This document shows, piece after piece, positions 18,823 through 28,003 of a stretch of 64,000 nt of DNA. The stretch is taken from positions 1,074,985 to 1,138,984 of the forward strand of contig NZ_OY759719.1 in NCBI RefSeq assembly GCF_963662555.1. The letters run 5' to 3'. This stretch comes from Thiomicrorhabdus sp. (GTDB lineage Bacteria > Pseudomonadota > Gammaproteobacteria > Thiomicrospirales > Thiomicrospiraceae). Both the position numbers and the translations under genes were made by a program. Position 1 is the first letter of the stretch. Each line of letters starts with the position of its first letter. A model generated the notes under the pieces. It was not told the DNA's origin. It saw only the letters and a program-made list of their open reading frames with translations, and ran no database searches.

Positions 18823-21141
18823 TTATTTGTAAGCATTATTGATGTTGTTAGTAAAAGCTTCTGGTTTTTTAAAACCGACAACACGTTGTGCTTTTTGTTC
18901 TTTACCATCAGCGGTAAAAAACAAAATACCTGGTGGTCCAATAATTCCAAACTGTTTCATAAGGGCTTTATCGGTATCATCATTAGCGGTTACATCAGCT
19001 TGTAGAAGAGTTACCCCTTTTAATGCGTTGTGAACGGCTGGATCAGTAAAGGTTCTAGCTTCCATCTCTTTACAGCTAACACACCAGTCAGCATAAAAGT
19101 CGAGCATAACTGGTTTACCTTTAGCCAGTTCTGCTTGTAAATCAGCTGGTGATTTAATGGTTTTAAACGTTAAGTGCTCTGATTGTGTTTGAACGTGAGA
19201 ACCTCCACCTTGAAACACTTTTAATGGTTGAAACATTTGTGTGCTTCCACCGAGTAAGCCAATTAAGATCATTGTGCCGTATAAGAACAGGACTAAACCA
19301 AACCCTTTGGTTAGCTTTAACCAGCCAGATTTTTCTGCAGTACTTTCAAAGGCTCCTAGGTAAACGGCAGACATAATAAATAAAATTGCCCAGCTCAGCA
19401 TGGCAACTTCAGGTGGCACAATACGTTCAACCATCCAAATAGCCACACCAATTAACATGACACCAAATACAGCTTTAACGTTATCCATCCAAGCTCCAGC
19501 ACGTGGTAATAATTTACCAGCTGATGTACCAAGAAGGAGTAGTGGTAATCCCATACCCATACTCATTGCAAATAGGGCGGTTCCACCTAATAAGGCATCA
19601 CCGGTTTGCCCTATGTAAATCAGTGCACCTGCAAGAGGAGGGGCAACACAAGGACCAACGATTAATGCAGATAAGAAGCCCATTACAGCAACACCAGTTA
19701 AGGTTCCACCTTGTTGTTTATTAGAGATATTAGTTAATTTTGTTTGTACAGAATTTGGAAGTTGTAGCTCATAAAAACCAAACATAGATAGGGCTAGCAA
19801 CATGAAAATAGCGGCAAAACTACCAATAATCCATGGGTTTTGGAAAGCAGCTTGTAAGTTTTCACCAAACATCCCAGCTAAAACACCGGCCACGGTGTAG
19901 GTTACCGACATCGCTAGAACATATACCAGAGACATAACAAAGGCACGGCGAGTAGTAAGTTGATCACCTTGACCCACAATAATACTCGATAAGATCGGAA
20001 TCATTGGGAATACACAAGGTGTGAATGCCAGTAGTAAACCAAAAATAAAGAAGGTAGCAATTACAATCCAAACACTACTGTTTTTAAGTGTGTCAGCAAT
20101 TTGATCAGTTTCTGAAAGGGCTTGCTTATCAGTATTTACAGCTACGTTTTGATCTGCTGTATTCGAGTTGTCAGCAGCACTAGTGGTTGTTTTTACACTA
20201 CCTACCGCAAGCGTAATTTGTTTTTTGATTGGTGGGTAACAAACACCAGCTTCGGCTGAACATCCTTGGTACTCAATTTGAATAGTGGCATCACCGCTAA
20301 GTTTTGTAACGGGTAATGAGGCAGCTAAATCACCATGATAAACCAGTGTTTTACCAAAAAGTTCGTCATCAATTAATTCTGCTTTAGGTAACTTTAATTC
20401 GCCTAAAGTGGCATCACCTTTTACTACTGACGCTTTAATCTTGTCTTTATAAAGGTGGTAACCGTGGGCGATTTTCCAATTTAGATCGATTTGACCATTT
20501 TTGTTGGTTTGTTCAGTAAATGCAAAAGCTTGGTCAGCATCTAATAACTCAGGTTGGTCACTTTCCTCTTTTAAATAGTTATTAAGTTCAGATAAAGAAT
20601 TTAGATTACTTTCTTTTGTTGTTGTCGATGCAGTTACTTGAGCTGGTAAAGTAACTGTAAAGGTTCTTGTTTGTGGTGGGTAACAGACTCCAAGTTTATC
20701 AGCACAGCCCTGGTATTTAATGGTAAGTTCTGTTGATTTCGCTGCACCACTGTAAGGAATGGTAATGGTCGCTTGATGATGAAATACGTCACTTTTGCCA
20801 AATAATTCGTCATTGACAGTGTCAAATTTTGAGTAGCTTGGAGAACCCAGAGTAATGTTAGTTGCGGTAACTGACATTTTATCTTTATAGAGTTTATAGT
20901 CATTAGCAATATCCCAGCTAACTACAATGTTTTGGTTTGCTACGGTAGGCTGGTTTAAAACAAAGGCTTGGTCAACTTCAAGTAACTCATCACTTGCCGA
21001 CACGTTTGTAGAAAAGAGTGAACTTAGTACAATTAAAAGGCCAGTAAAAAAAGTAAATGCTTTTTTTCTGCTTTCACTGCATAAAAGGCTGAGCTTATCT
21101 GTCTTGGGTATTGGCTGTACTGAACTCATAAATTTTCTCAT
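18823..21141 (-). CDS. dsbD: thiol:disulfide interchange protein DsbD with duplicated sensor domain
   Basis: Inner-membrane protein that passes electrons from cytoplasmic thioredoxin to periplasmic DsbC/DsbG-type proteins. At 772 residues it is some 200 longer than E. coli DsbD because the N-terminal alpha domain occurs twice: YQGCADKLGVCYPP (Cys146, Cys153) and YQGCSAEAGVCYPP (Cys294, Cys301). A signal peptide ends near ASA/SDE at about 50. The membrane domain (about 355-600) has FTPCVFP and VGPCVAPP; the C-terminal thioredoxin domain has WCVSC. It lies upstream of aroQ on the same strand. Confidence 0.95.
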   Translation of the reverse strand: MRKFMSSVQPIPKTDKLSLLCSESRKKAFTFFTGLLIVLSSLFSTNVSASDELLEVDQAFVLNQPTVANQNIVVSWDIANDYKLYKDKMSVTATNITLGSPSYSKFDTVNDELFGKSDVFHHQATITIPYSGAAKSTELTIKYQGCADKLGVCYPPQTRTFTVTLPAQVTASTTTKESNLNSLSELNNYLKEESDQPELLDADQAFAFTEQTNKNGQIDLNWKIAHGYHLYKDKIKASVVKGDATLGELKLPKAELIDDELFGKTLVYHGDLAASLPVTKLSGDATIQIEYQGCSAEAGVCYPPIKKQITLAVGSVKTTTSAADNSNTADQNVAVNTDKQALSETDQIADTLKNSSVWIVIATFFIFGLLLAFTPCVFPMIPILSSIIVGQGDQLTTRRAFVMSLVYVLAMSVTYTVAGVLAGMFGENLQAAFQNPWIIGSFAAIFMLLALSMFGFYELQLPNSVQTKLTNISNKQQGGTLTGVAVMGFLSALIVGPCVAPPLAGALIYIGQTGDALLGGTALFAMSMGMGLPLLLLGTSAGKLLPRAGAWMDNVKAVFGVMLIGVAIWMVERIVPPEVAMLSWAILFIMSAVYLGAFESTAEKSGWLKLTKGFGLVLFLYGTMILIGLLGGSTQMFQPLKVFQGGGSHVQTQSEHLTFKTIKSPADLQAELAKGKPVMLDFYADWCVSCKEMEARTFTDPAVHNALKGVTLLQADVTANDDTDKALMKQFGIIGPPGILFFTADGKEQKAQRVVGFKKPEAFTNNINNAYK

Positions 21142-21366
21142 TCGTTAGTGCTTGAAAAACAAAAAATAATCGTTATAAAAAGTTAAAGCTTTTAAACGAC
21201 TAGGCTTGCTGTTTAGATGTTTTAATAAAGCATCAATTATAATCTTTTATTCACTTTAATAAAGTGAGCTTAGACTTAAATTGTAATATTAAATTTTTAC
21301 TCAATACTTTTAGAAAAAGTTTGCGTTAAATTGATTTTTTACTTTGTATATATTAGAGACCAGAAA

Positions 21367-21840
21367 ATGCGAATTTTATTTCTACTTATTTTTATTGTTC
21401 CACTCATTGAACTCTATTTTTTAATTCAGCTGGGTGATGTTATTGGCGCTTTGCCAACGGTTTTACTGACTGTTTTTACTGCGGTATTTGGTGTTGCGTT
21501 AATGAGAAGCCAGGGATTAGCCATTATGCAAAATGTACAGCTTGAGCTTGCCGCAGGTCGCTCACCGCAAGAGAGTATGTTGGAAGGTGTGTTTATCTTT
21601 TTAGGTGGTGTGCTTTTATTTTTTCCGGGTTTAATCACTGATTTTATAGGTTTGCTGTTTTTAGTCCCGTTTGTACGTAAGTTTTTAATTAAACAAAGTA
21701 CAAAAGGAATGCAAGCTCGAGGTCGTTTCCGCTATCAACAAAACGATTCTGTTTATGAAGGTGAATGGGCTGAAAAGCCAGAACAACCACCTAAAACTAT
21801 TAAAAATGACATGTTAGATGGTGAGTTTAAAGAAAAATAA
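21367..21840 (+). CDS. fxsA: FxsA-family membrane protein
   Basis: Small inner-membrane protein of the FxsA family (157 residues), known in E. coli for relieving phage T7 exclusion by F; the normal cellular role is unknown. It starts MRILFLLIFIVPLIELYFLIQLGD, with further hydrophobic segments at about 28-50 and 75-105, then a charged cytoplasmic tail. The ATG at 21367 is preferred to one 12 codons upstream because FxsA proteins begin MR.L..LF. No groES/groEL follows, unlike in some relatives. Confidence 0.88.
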   Translation: MRILFLLIFIVPLIELYFLIQLGDVIGALPTVLLTVFTAVFGVALMRSQGLAIMQNVQLELAAGRSPQESMLEGVFIFLGGVLLFFPGLITDFIGLLFLVPFVRKFLIKQSTKGMQARGRFRYQQNDSVYEGEWAEKPEQPPKTIKNDMLDGEFKEK

Positions 21841-22000
21841 TAAATTACCAGTAATTTATACCTTCTTGGCGGGGGGTAAAGCCCTAATGTAGAAACATAG
21901 GTAAAGAAATATCATACGTCTTCTAAACCACGCACGTTACCTAACTTCGCACTCGTCTTCCTCTGACTTGTCCAAAGGATTCTATTTTTTTCGAATAAAG

Positions 22001-22023
22001 ATTATCGGGTCAAGCCCGATAAT
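22001..22023. repeat. inverted repeat before the YeeZ-like gene
   Basis: ATTATCGGG and CCCGATAAT around TCAAG, followed by GACAGTG. It resembles the hairpin at 4781 in its CGGG/CCCG core and AATGAC flank. Lies just past the convergent end of the YeeZ-like gene. Confidence 0.5.
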
Positions 22024-22054
22024 GACAGTGTATATTTGAGGCTGTTTGGTTGCT

Positions 22055-22903
22055 TTAATCAAGAGTGTCCAGGAGAGCAAGATATCCCGCTTGATAGTCT
22101 GGATAAATAAATTCATAACCCAAATTCACAATTCGAGCATTGGATAAGCGTTTATTGCTTCGCATTTGGCGAGAAGATTCTTTAGGTTCTATATGTTCTA
22201 CATCAGGTACACATAACTGTTCAGAAAGCCAGTCGTACACTTCACAAGATAGAGTAGGGTTACTATCTACTCCAATGTAAATTGACTCTAAACTGTTTGG
22301 TTTTTCAATGTCTTTCTCTAATAAAAAGGCTAGCATGCCAGCGCAATCTGCTGAATGAATACGGTTGCTCCAAACATCTTCCATACAATGAGCTTTACCG
22401 TTTAGCACTAAGTCAATTAGATGTGTTCTTCCTGGACCATAGATGCCACCAAAACGCACTACGGTAGAAGGGATATTGCTGTTTAGAGCCAACTCTTCAC
22501 CTTCTAAAAGACGTTTGGTAGAAAAGTTTAAATCTGAAGTAGGGCTATTTTCATCTACTTTTTCACCGTCAGACTGCCCAAAAACAGAAGAACTTGAAAT
22601 AAAAATAAAACGTTTAATGTTGTGATTTTTTAAAGCTTGTAAGGTGTGTTTTACGCCTAAAACATAGGCTTGATAATAGGCTGAATCTTTATATTTGCTT
22701 GCTGACGCAATATAAAAAACATAATCAATCTCTTCAGGTAGCTCAGGTAAAGCAAAAGCTAAATCCGCTTGAATGGGGGTGATTTTTTCCGGAAGTTCTT
22801 CAATATTGCGTCGTAAACCAAAAACAGTGTGATTCTGCTCACTCAGTATTGAGCCAAGCTGACAACCAATATCACCGCATCCTACAATTAAAATATTTGC
22901 CAT
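22055..22903 (-). CDS. YeeZ-like NAD(P)-dependent epimerase/reductase
   Basis: A 282-residue extended-SDR protein related to E. coli YeeZ. The nucleotide-binding motif is GCGDIGCQLG at residues about 8-17 (atypical SDR form), and the usual catalytic YxxxK is replaced by a region FSTKRLLEGEE, as in atypical SDRs. VRFGGIYGPGR and NRIHSADCAGML are family motifs. Substrate is unknown. Single gene, convergent with fxsA. Confidence 0.8.
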   Translation of the reverse strand: MANILIVGCGDIGCQLGSILSEQNHTVFGLRRNIEELPEKITPIQADLAFALPELPEEIDYVFYIASASKYKDSAYYQAYVLGVKHTLQALKNHNIKRFIFISSSSVFGQSDGEKVDENSPTSDLNFSTKRLLEGEELALNSNIPSTVVRFGGIYGPGRTHLIDLVLNGKAHCMEDVWSNRIHSADCAGMLAFLLEKDIEKPNSLESIYIGVDSNPTLSCEVYDWLSEQLCVPDVEHIEPKESSRQMRSNKRLSNARIVNLGYEFIYPDYQAGYLALLDTLD

Positions 22904-23019
22904 TTATTCTCTTCCAAATATGTAAAGTCTATGTAAAACCATTTTCTGCAATAGTATGCATAAACGTATCAAAATACAATAAGCAAAAGATTAAAAATTT
23001 AAGTCGTAAATAAAAAATT

Positions 23020-23031
23020 ACCAGGCCTGGT
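23020..23031. repeat. dispersed palindrome ACCAGGCCTGGT (exact), extended
   Basis: Intergenic, upstream of the YeeZ-like gene. Symmetric flanks (AAATT on the left, AATTT on the right) extend the perfect palindrome to 22 bp. Confidence 0.9.
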
Positions 23032-23061
23032 AATTTAAAGAAAGGCGTTTGTTTAAATAAT

Positions 23062-23096
23062 AAAAAAGCCGTACTAGATAAATCTAGTACGGCTTG
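23062..23096 (-). terminator. terminator after the FadL-family gene
   Basis: A 13-bp perfect stem (AAGCCGTACTAGA / TCTAGTACGGCTT) with a four-base loop, followed on the minus strand by six T. Confidence 0.92.
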
Positions 23097-23121
23097 ATAA
23101 AACTAATTAAAAAGTTGTTAA

Positions 23122-24333
23122 TTAAAACTTATAACTCATTTGTACTGAATAACCAAGTTCGCTATGCTTAGTAGTGACATCTCCAAATGTCGGACCAAAT
23201 GCAGTTGTTTTAAAGGTTTTTGTGGTTTCAGGTGAATATGCAACAGCAGCATCAACAGATAAGTTTTTGCTTACAGAGTAACCTCCACCAAATGTGAAGT
23301 GTTGCTCTGCTGTTGCAGGGAAAAATCCTAAGTTAAAGAAGTTTTTTGCTGCTCCATCAGGTGTGGTAGCGTTTTGCTCTTTAACTGGCGTATCACCTTT
23401 GTTATAACCTACTGCTAGCCAGTAGTCATTAGCAGAGTATTTAGCACCTAAAGCAAATACGTTTTGATCTTCCCAGCCAAATTGTTTATAACCTTTCGCA
23501 TCGCCCCATTTGATTTGTTTAAAGTCTGCTGCAAAGGTAATGTTATCCATTTGGTATGCCGCACCTACTTTAATTTGGGCAGGCTGTTCCAAGTGATCAT
23601 TTGTAAAGCTTGTTACACCAAAACCACTAAAGCTATTAAGTTGTGTTGTGATTTGGTCTTTGTATTCCATGTCAATAGCGGAATCATAAGATGCACCAAG
23701 GGTTAAGTCACCTGTTTTGTAGGTTGCACCTACGGTATAACCCCAACCAAGATCAGAAGAAGTGCCCGCACCAACTACATTTCCACCGAATACAGATTGG
23801 TCTTCATGGATGTCTAATGAACCATATTGCAGTACTGGTGCAAAACCTACCGCAAAGTTATCTTCATTATAAGTTACAGATGGTGCAAACTTTAATAGCT
23901 GTAGGTTTGATGAAGCATCGAATGTAGATAGTAATCCGCCTGCATCAGCATTTGAATAGTCAACACCTAACCCAGAGGTACCCCACATCCCTAAACCAAA
24001 TGTCCAGTTTTCATTTATTCTTGTTGCTGTAGAAACGGCTGGAATTACGTACATATCACCATCACTAGTCAATTCAGTAGGGAAAGATGTAGTGCTGTTT
24101 TTTATAGATGGCATGAAAACAGTTCCGCCAATATTGAATTCTGTTCCAGTAACTGATCCTGTCGAAGCTGGGTTTGTTAGTATTCCTTCTGCACCATGAA
24201 TACCTGATACACCTGCGCCACCCATTGCAGTTTCGTTCGCACCGGTAGAAATCATGTTATCACCGTTGGTTGCCATTGCTGAAGTCGCGAATATTGCTGT
24301 TGAGATTGCTAATGCTAATTTAGTTTTTTTCAT
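23122..24333 (-). CDS. FadL/OmpP1/TodX-family outer membrane transport protein
   Basis: Predicted 14-stranded outer-membrane barrel of 403 residues for uptake of hydrophobic compounds such as long-chain fatty acids. A signal peptide MKKTKLALAISTAIFATSAMA is followed by TNGDNMISTGANETAMGGAGVSGIHGAEGILTNPAS, where the NPA hatch motif of FadL is present. Repeated aromatic beta strands end in YSVQMSYKF, the C-terminal Phe typical of outer-membrane proteins. It stands alone with a strong terminator. The true substrate is unknown; in an autotroph it may not be fatty acids. Confidence 0.88.
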   Translation of the reverse strand: MKKTKLALAISTAIFATSAMATNGDNMISTGANETAMGGAGVSGIHGAEGILTNPASTGSVTGTEFNIGGTVFMPSIKNSTTSFPTELTSDGDMYVIPAVSTATRINENWTFGLGMWGTSGLGVDYSNADAGGLLSTFDASSNLQLLKFAPSVTYNEDNFAVGFAPVLQYGSLDIHEDQSVFGGNVVGAGTSSDLGWGYTVGATYKTGDLTLGASYDSAIDMEYKDQITTQLNSFSGFGVTSFTNDHLEQPAQIKVGAAYQMDNITFAADFKQIKWGDAKGYKQFGWEDQNVFALGAKYSANDYWLAVGYNKGDTPVKEQNATTPDGAAKNFFNLGFFPATAEQHFTFGGGYSVSKNLSVDAAVAYSPETTKTFKTTAFGPTFGDVTTKHSELGYSVQMSYKF

Positions 24334-24948
24334 TGTCTCTTCATTCTCTTTTTTGGTTTTATTTAAACTGGCTTTGGTTTTTTTTATTTTTACCAGGCCC
24401 GTTTTCTTGTCGACATCTACTATGCAATATTTATTTTTACTTTGGTAATTAAAAAAATTTAATGAGCCATTAGTTTCTATATCAGAAGTTGGTGATATTT
24501 TAATATATGGGTCTATAAAAATTTTTAAGAGGGGTAAAATGTTGATATTAAAGGGAAAATAAAAAAAGTCTTGTACGGGGTGTTTGTTTTATTTTATAAG
24601 TATTAGAAAGCTCTAATATGTAGTTTTTACTTATGTTGTAAATATGCAACACTATTTGAGGTTCTTTAGTGGTTTTACCTCTAACGAGTTGAGTGCCTGT
24701 TAGGTGCTTTTTGCTCAGTTTTATTGAGAGTGATTGATTGTATGAATGAGGTGGTTAAGGTGTTTTAGGAATAAAGAATATTAATAAATTATAGGTATCA
24801 AGTTTTGACTGATTGTATATTTATATAGTTTGTTTAGAGATAATTCTTAAACACAAAAAAACCGCGAGTTGTTTAACAATTCGCGGTTTTGATTTTCAAG
24901 CCTGATGATATTTACCAGGCCTAATAGGTCTGCTGAATATTCTAAAAA
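24334..24948. other. 615-base intergenic region, no gene seen
   Basis: Very AT-rich stretch between two minus-strand genes. It must hold the promoter of the FadL-family gene. I saw a degenerate dispersed palindrome (ACCAGGCCCGTT, 24392), a small ATTAGA..TCTAAT hairpin near 24605, the DUF302-gene terminator at its right end and a half palindrome ACCAGGCCT at 24914, but no supported coding region. Confidence 0.5.
24855..24890 (-). terminator. terminator after the DUF302 lipoprotein gene
   Basis: AAAACCGCGA..TCGCGGTTTT hairpin with a long stem (TTGTT/ACAA extends it) and seven T on the minus strand. Confidence 0.92.
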
Positions 24949-25521
24949 TTAGAATGCTCCAGATTTACCTTTTTGTAGCATTTCCCACATAGTGTTACGA
25001 ACTTGCATGGTTGCTTCGTAAAGTTCTGGTGGCATTTTTTTACCCATTTTAATTGCCATATCCATGTTCATTGTATAAATATGAAGACGACCATCTGGCT
25101 CTTCAATAATGTTTACACGACAAGGAAGGAAGCCACCCATTGCTGGTGAGAAGTCAACCATTTTACGAGCTGTTTCTGGGTTACAGAATGACATTACATG
25201 AATAACACCAGATTTAATGCCACGTGCTTTTAGTTCTTCAGAAAGAGGTAGTTCACCAACGTTTTTAATGTTGTTTGCAATACCTACACCGTTGATAGCA
25301 TCAATAACGTCTTCTAGTGCAACACCTTCATCAACAGTTACTTCCCACATAGTGGCATCAGCAATGTCACCGTCTGATGCAACCCACTTGTCCCAGACTT
25401 GCATGAAAGTTTCACCAGCACCATCGTTTAGGTTGCTGATTGCGTTCATTGTTCCACAGCCTGATAGCGTTGTTACTGTTACAGCTAAAATACCTGCTTT
25501 AAATAAGTTTGATAATTTCAT
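24949..25521 (-). CDS. DUF302 lipoprotein
   Basis: A 190-residue lipoprotein: MKLSNLFKAGILAVTVTTLSGCG gives a lipobox with acylated Cys at about 22. The remainder resembles DUF302, with SGVIHVMSFCNPETARKMVDFSPAMGGFLPCRVNI containing two cysteines, then a Met-rich C-terminal region. Start at 25521 is set by GGAG six bases upstream; the frame is open 33 codons further without a ribosome site. Function unknown; DUF302 proteins often occur with sulfur or redox genes, which is only context. Confidence 0.75.
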   Translation of the reverse strand: MKLSNLFKAGILAVTVTTLSGCGTMNAISNLNDGAGETFMQVWDKWVASDGDIADATMWEVTVDEGVALEDVIDAINGVGIANNIKNVGELPLSEELKARGIKSGVIHVMSFCNPETARKMVDFSPAMGGFLPCRVNIIEEPDGRLHIYTMNMDMAIKMGKKMPPELYEATMQVRNTMWEMLQKGKSGAF

Positions 25522-25689
25522 TCTTTTCTCCGTTGCAATTGGATATTTTTGTGTATTGAGTAGGATTATATTTCCCAGCTCCAATTTGGTCATTAAGTAG
25601 ATTACAGAGTATTTATTCAATTGGAAACCTAAAAAAATTATAGGTTTTATAACTTTATTTTATTAAGAATTGCTAATACTCTAATATGT

Positions 25690-26832
25690 TTATGATCCAC
25701 TAAGGGTAAACCCTAATGATTCTAATAAGTTATTGAGTTTTGAGTTTTGAGTTTTAAAAATATTATGTTGATGCCATTCTCTATAAATAGGAAAATTTCT
25801 TCTATAATTTTCATATTTTTGGTGTGTTTCTATCATGTTTTTTGAGCGAATAGCTAAATCGTCATTAATAATATTATGTGTTTGGGTGAATAAATCGTTG
25901 AGTGTTTTTTGAATGGATTTACATTCAATTACTTTTATAGGTTGTGGCGGTTCTGGTAATTGCTGTTGCCAGTCATTACTCGGATTTATGTTCCAGTGTT
26001 GGCAGAGTGCGTGGTAAACCATTGAGCTACCAGCAACTTTTGCGTCTAATGAATGGCCTGCAATGTGTGGTGTTGCAATTAAAGCGGTTTTATAGAGTGC
26101 CTCATCAATATAGGGTTCATTTTCCCAGCAGTCGATAATATTGCACAAGGTTTGGGTTTTTGACCAGGCCTGTTCATTAATAATGCCTCCGCGAGCAGCA
26201 TTAATTATAATTTGGTTTGGCTTAATTTTGGCCAGCTTGTTTTCACAAATAAGTTGATAAGTCGGATAGTTGCCATCTTTAGTTAATGGAGTATGAACGG
26301 TGATAATATCAGCGGTCAGGCAAGTGTCTAAATCAGTAAAGTCAGGATTTTTTTGCAGGCCTGGTTCTTTCTCTATTCTTGGCGGGTCATTTAATAAACA
26401 GGTAATGCCTAATATTTTGGCTTTGTTATACACTCTTTGCCCTACATTACCTACACCGATAATTCCCAGTGTTTTTTGAGTTATATCAAATTCAAATTGT
26501 TCAGCAAGTTGAAAAAGAATGGTAATAATAAATTCTGCTACTGAATTTGCATTGCAGCCTTGTGCAGAGTAAAAAGTAATACCGTTATTTTTTAAGTAAG
26601 TTTGATTAATATGATCTAGCCCAACAACAGTACTACCTACAAAACTTACATTACTGTTTTTTAAAAGGTCTTCATTGACTTGTGTTCTAGAGCGAACAAT
26701 TAAAGCATCAGCATCTTTTACGGTTGCTGCATTGATTGATTTGCCTGGTAAGGTGATGATTTCACCTAAGTGAGAGAATATGGCGTGAGCATAAGGTACG
26801 GCATCATCGATAACGATTTTTTTTATTTTCAT
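25690..26832 (-). CDS. pdxB: erythronate-4-phosphate dehydrogenase
   Basis: NAD-dependent oxidation of 4-phosphoerythronate in the DXP-dependent pathway to pyridoxal phosphate. 380 residues. MKIKKIVIDDAVPYAHAIFSHLGEI at the start, STVVGLDHIN, the nucleotide motif GIIGVGNVGQRV at about 145, ARGGIINE with catalytic Arg region and the PdxB C-terminal dimerisation domain (about 285-380). Alone on its strand upstream of the DUF302 gene. A one-mismatch dispersed palindrome encodes EQAW. Confidence 0.94.
   Translation of the reverse strand: MKIKKIVIDDAVPYAHAIFSHLGEIITLPGKSINAATVKDADALIVRSRTQVNEDLLKNSNVSFVGSTVVGLDHINQTYLKNNGITFYSAQGCNANSVAEFIITILFQLAEQFEFDITQKTLGIIGVGNVGQRVYNKAKILGITCLLNDPPRIEKEPGLQKNPDFTDLDTCLTADIITVHTPLTKDGNYPTYQLICENKLAKIKPNQIIINAARGGIINEQAWSKTQTLCNIIDCWENEPYIDEALYKTALIATPHIAGHSLDAKVAGSSMVYHALCQHWNINPSNDWQQQLPEPPQPIKVIECKSIQKTLNDLFTQTHNIINDDLAIRSKNMIETHQKYENYRRNFPIYREWHQHNIFKTQNSKLNNLLESLGFTLSGS
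26163..26174. repeat. dispersed palindrome, one mismatch
   Basis: ACCAGGCCTGTT inside pdxB, read on the minus strand as EQAW. Confidence 0.8.
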
Positions 26833-27032
26833 TTTGTTTGTCTATTTATATAGTGTGTTTGTTAGAGTTATTAACAGAAATAGTTTAGGTAAAATTGATT
26901 GTTTTTATTTTGCTATGAATTAGGCTCAGTGTTGGAAATGTTTGAATACAGTGTCACTACAACCTTTATACAATGAGCAATTAAGACTATATTCATATAA
27001 TAAAGAGTAATTACTCATATTAATAGTAGAGA

Positions 27033-27668
27033 ATGAGTTTGAAGAAGAAAGCAGAAACAAAATTAATAAAAGGCGATGTGGGTAATATTGAAGTACGAAT
27101 TAAACCCACACAAACTATCGACGTTAGCTCAAAAAAACAGCTAGTGGTGATCAGCCATCCACACCCTCTTTATGGAGGTACCATGAACAATAAAGTGGTT
27201 ACCACATTAGAGCGAGCCTTTTCCCATTTAGGATATATCACTATCGCTTACAATTTTAGAGGGGTAGGACATAGTGATGGAGAGTATGACAATGGCTTAG
27301 GTGAGCAAAAAGATTTACAAGCTGTCATTAACTGGGCTCAGAGTGAATTTGATGTTGATGAAACCGTGTTGGCTGGTTTTTCATTTGGTAGTTACGTTAC
27401 TTTGCAAGCACATAAAAAGTGCAATGTAGATGCCTTGTGTACGATTGCTCCGCCAGTTGGGTTGTATGATTTCTCTGATATACAAGACATTATTTTGCCT
27501 TGGGTGCTGGTTCAAGGGGGGCAGGATGAAGTTATTTCTGCACAAGAAATCCTTGATTGGGCTATGAAGCAAGATGCTAAACCTGATGTTTACTGGAGAG
27601 ATAAAGCAAGCCATTTCTTTCATGGAGAGTTGATTTGGTTGAGGAAAGTGATTGAGATGGCTTACTAA
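27033..27668 (+). CDS. alpha/beta hydrolase
   Basis: A 211-residue cytoplasmic alpha/beta-hydrolase of the small dienelactone-hydrolase-like group common in proteobacteria. HPHPLYGGTMNNKVV (oxyanion region), FRGVGHSDGEYDNG, the nucleophile elbow GFSFGS at about 116-121, QGGQDEVI with the acid, and SHFFHGEL with the catalytic His are all present, so it should be active. Substrate unknown. No operon partner: a short MITE-like element and a terminator follow. Confidence 0.88.
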   Translation: MSLKKKAETKLIKGDVGNIEVRIKPTQTIDVSSKKQLVVISHPHPLYGGTMNNKVVTTLERAFSHLGYITIAYNFRGVGHSDGEYDNGLGEQKDLQAVINWAQSEFDVDETVLAGFSFGSYVTLQAHKKCNVDALCTIAPPVGLYDFSDIQDIILPWVLVQGGQDEVISAQEILDWAMKQDAKPDVYWRDKASHFFHGELIWLRKVIEMAY

Positions 27669-27804
27669 ATGGTGAGTGTTTTTGAAATATATAAGAATTT
27701 GCTTATATTTACTAAATGCATATAATATCAGCAATTGCTTATATGCTAATAAGCTTGAGTTATCTCTAAATACTCGCTAATGTTACTAAATCTCAACTAA
27801 GAGA

Positions 27805-27928
27805 CTTTTGCACAAAACCAAAAATCAATGAAATGGCTAAATTTTCATTGATTTTTGGTTATTGGTATTTAAAAAGGTTTCCAAAATAAAAGGTAATATT
27901 TTCTGGGAAATTTAGAGTTGTGCAAAAG
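27805..27928. mobile_element. MITE-like element with terminal inverted repeats
   Basis: A 124-bp AT-rich element bounded by exact 11-bp inverted repeats CTTTTGCACAA (27805-27815) and TTGTGCAAAAG (27918-27928). Just inside the left end is a perfect hairpin AACCAAAAATCAATGAAA / mirror at about 27816-27860. No coding capacity. No convincing target duplication was seen, so mobility is inferred only from structure. Its right end overlaps the next terminator. Confidence 0.55.
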
Positions 27929-27949
27929 GATGGTTAACCATCCTTTTTT
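27925..27949 (+). terminator. terminator upstream of the RND operon
   Basis: AAAGGATGG-ttaa-CCATCCTTT perfect stem followed by T. It ends transcription from the hydrolase gene 55 bases before the TolC-like ATG. Confidence 0.85.
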
Positions 27950-28003
27950 GCTTTATATCTTAAGTAAATCTATTGTTAAAAAGCTTGAGTCGCTGGAGTC
28001 AGA

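Noticed and set aside
24254-24448. Plus-strand frame antisense to the FadL-family signal peptide
   Set aside because: Hydrophobic only because it is the complement of a signal sequence; no ribosome site.
27669-28003. A complete insertion sequence at the inverted repeats
   Set aside because: Only 124 bp lie between the repeats and no transposase fragment can be read, so only a MITE-like call is supportable.
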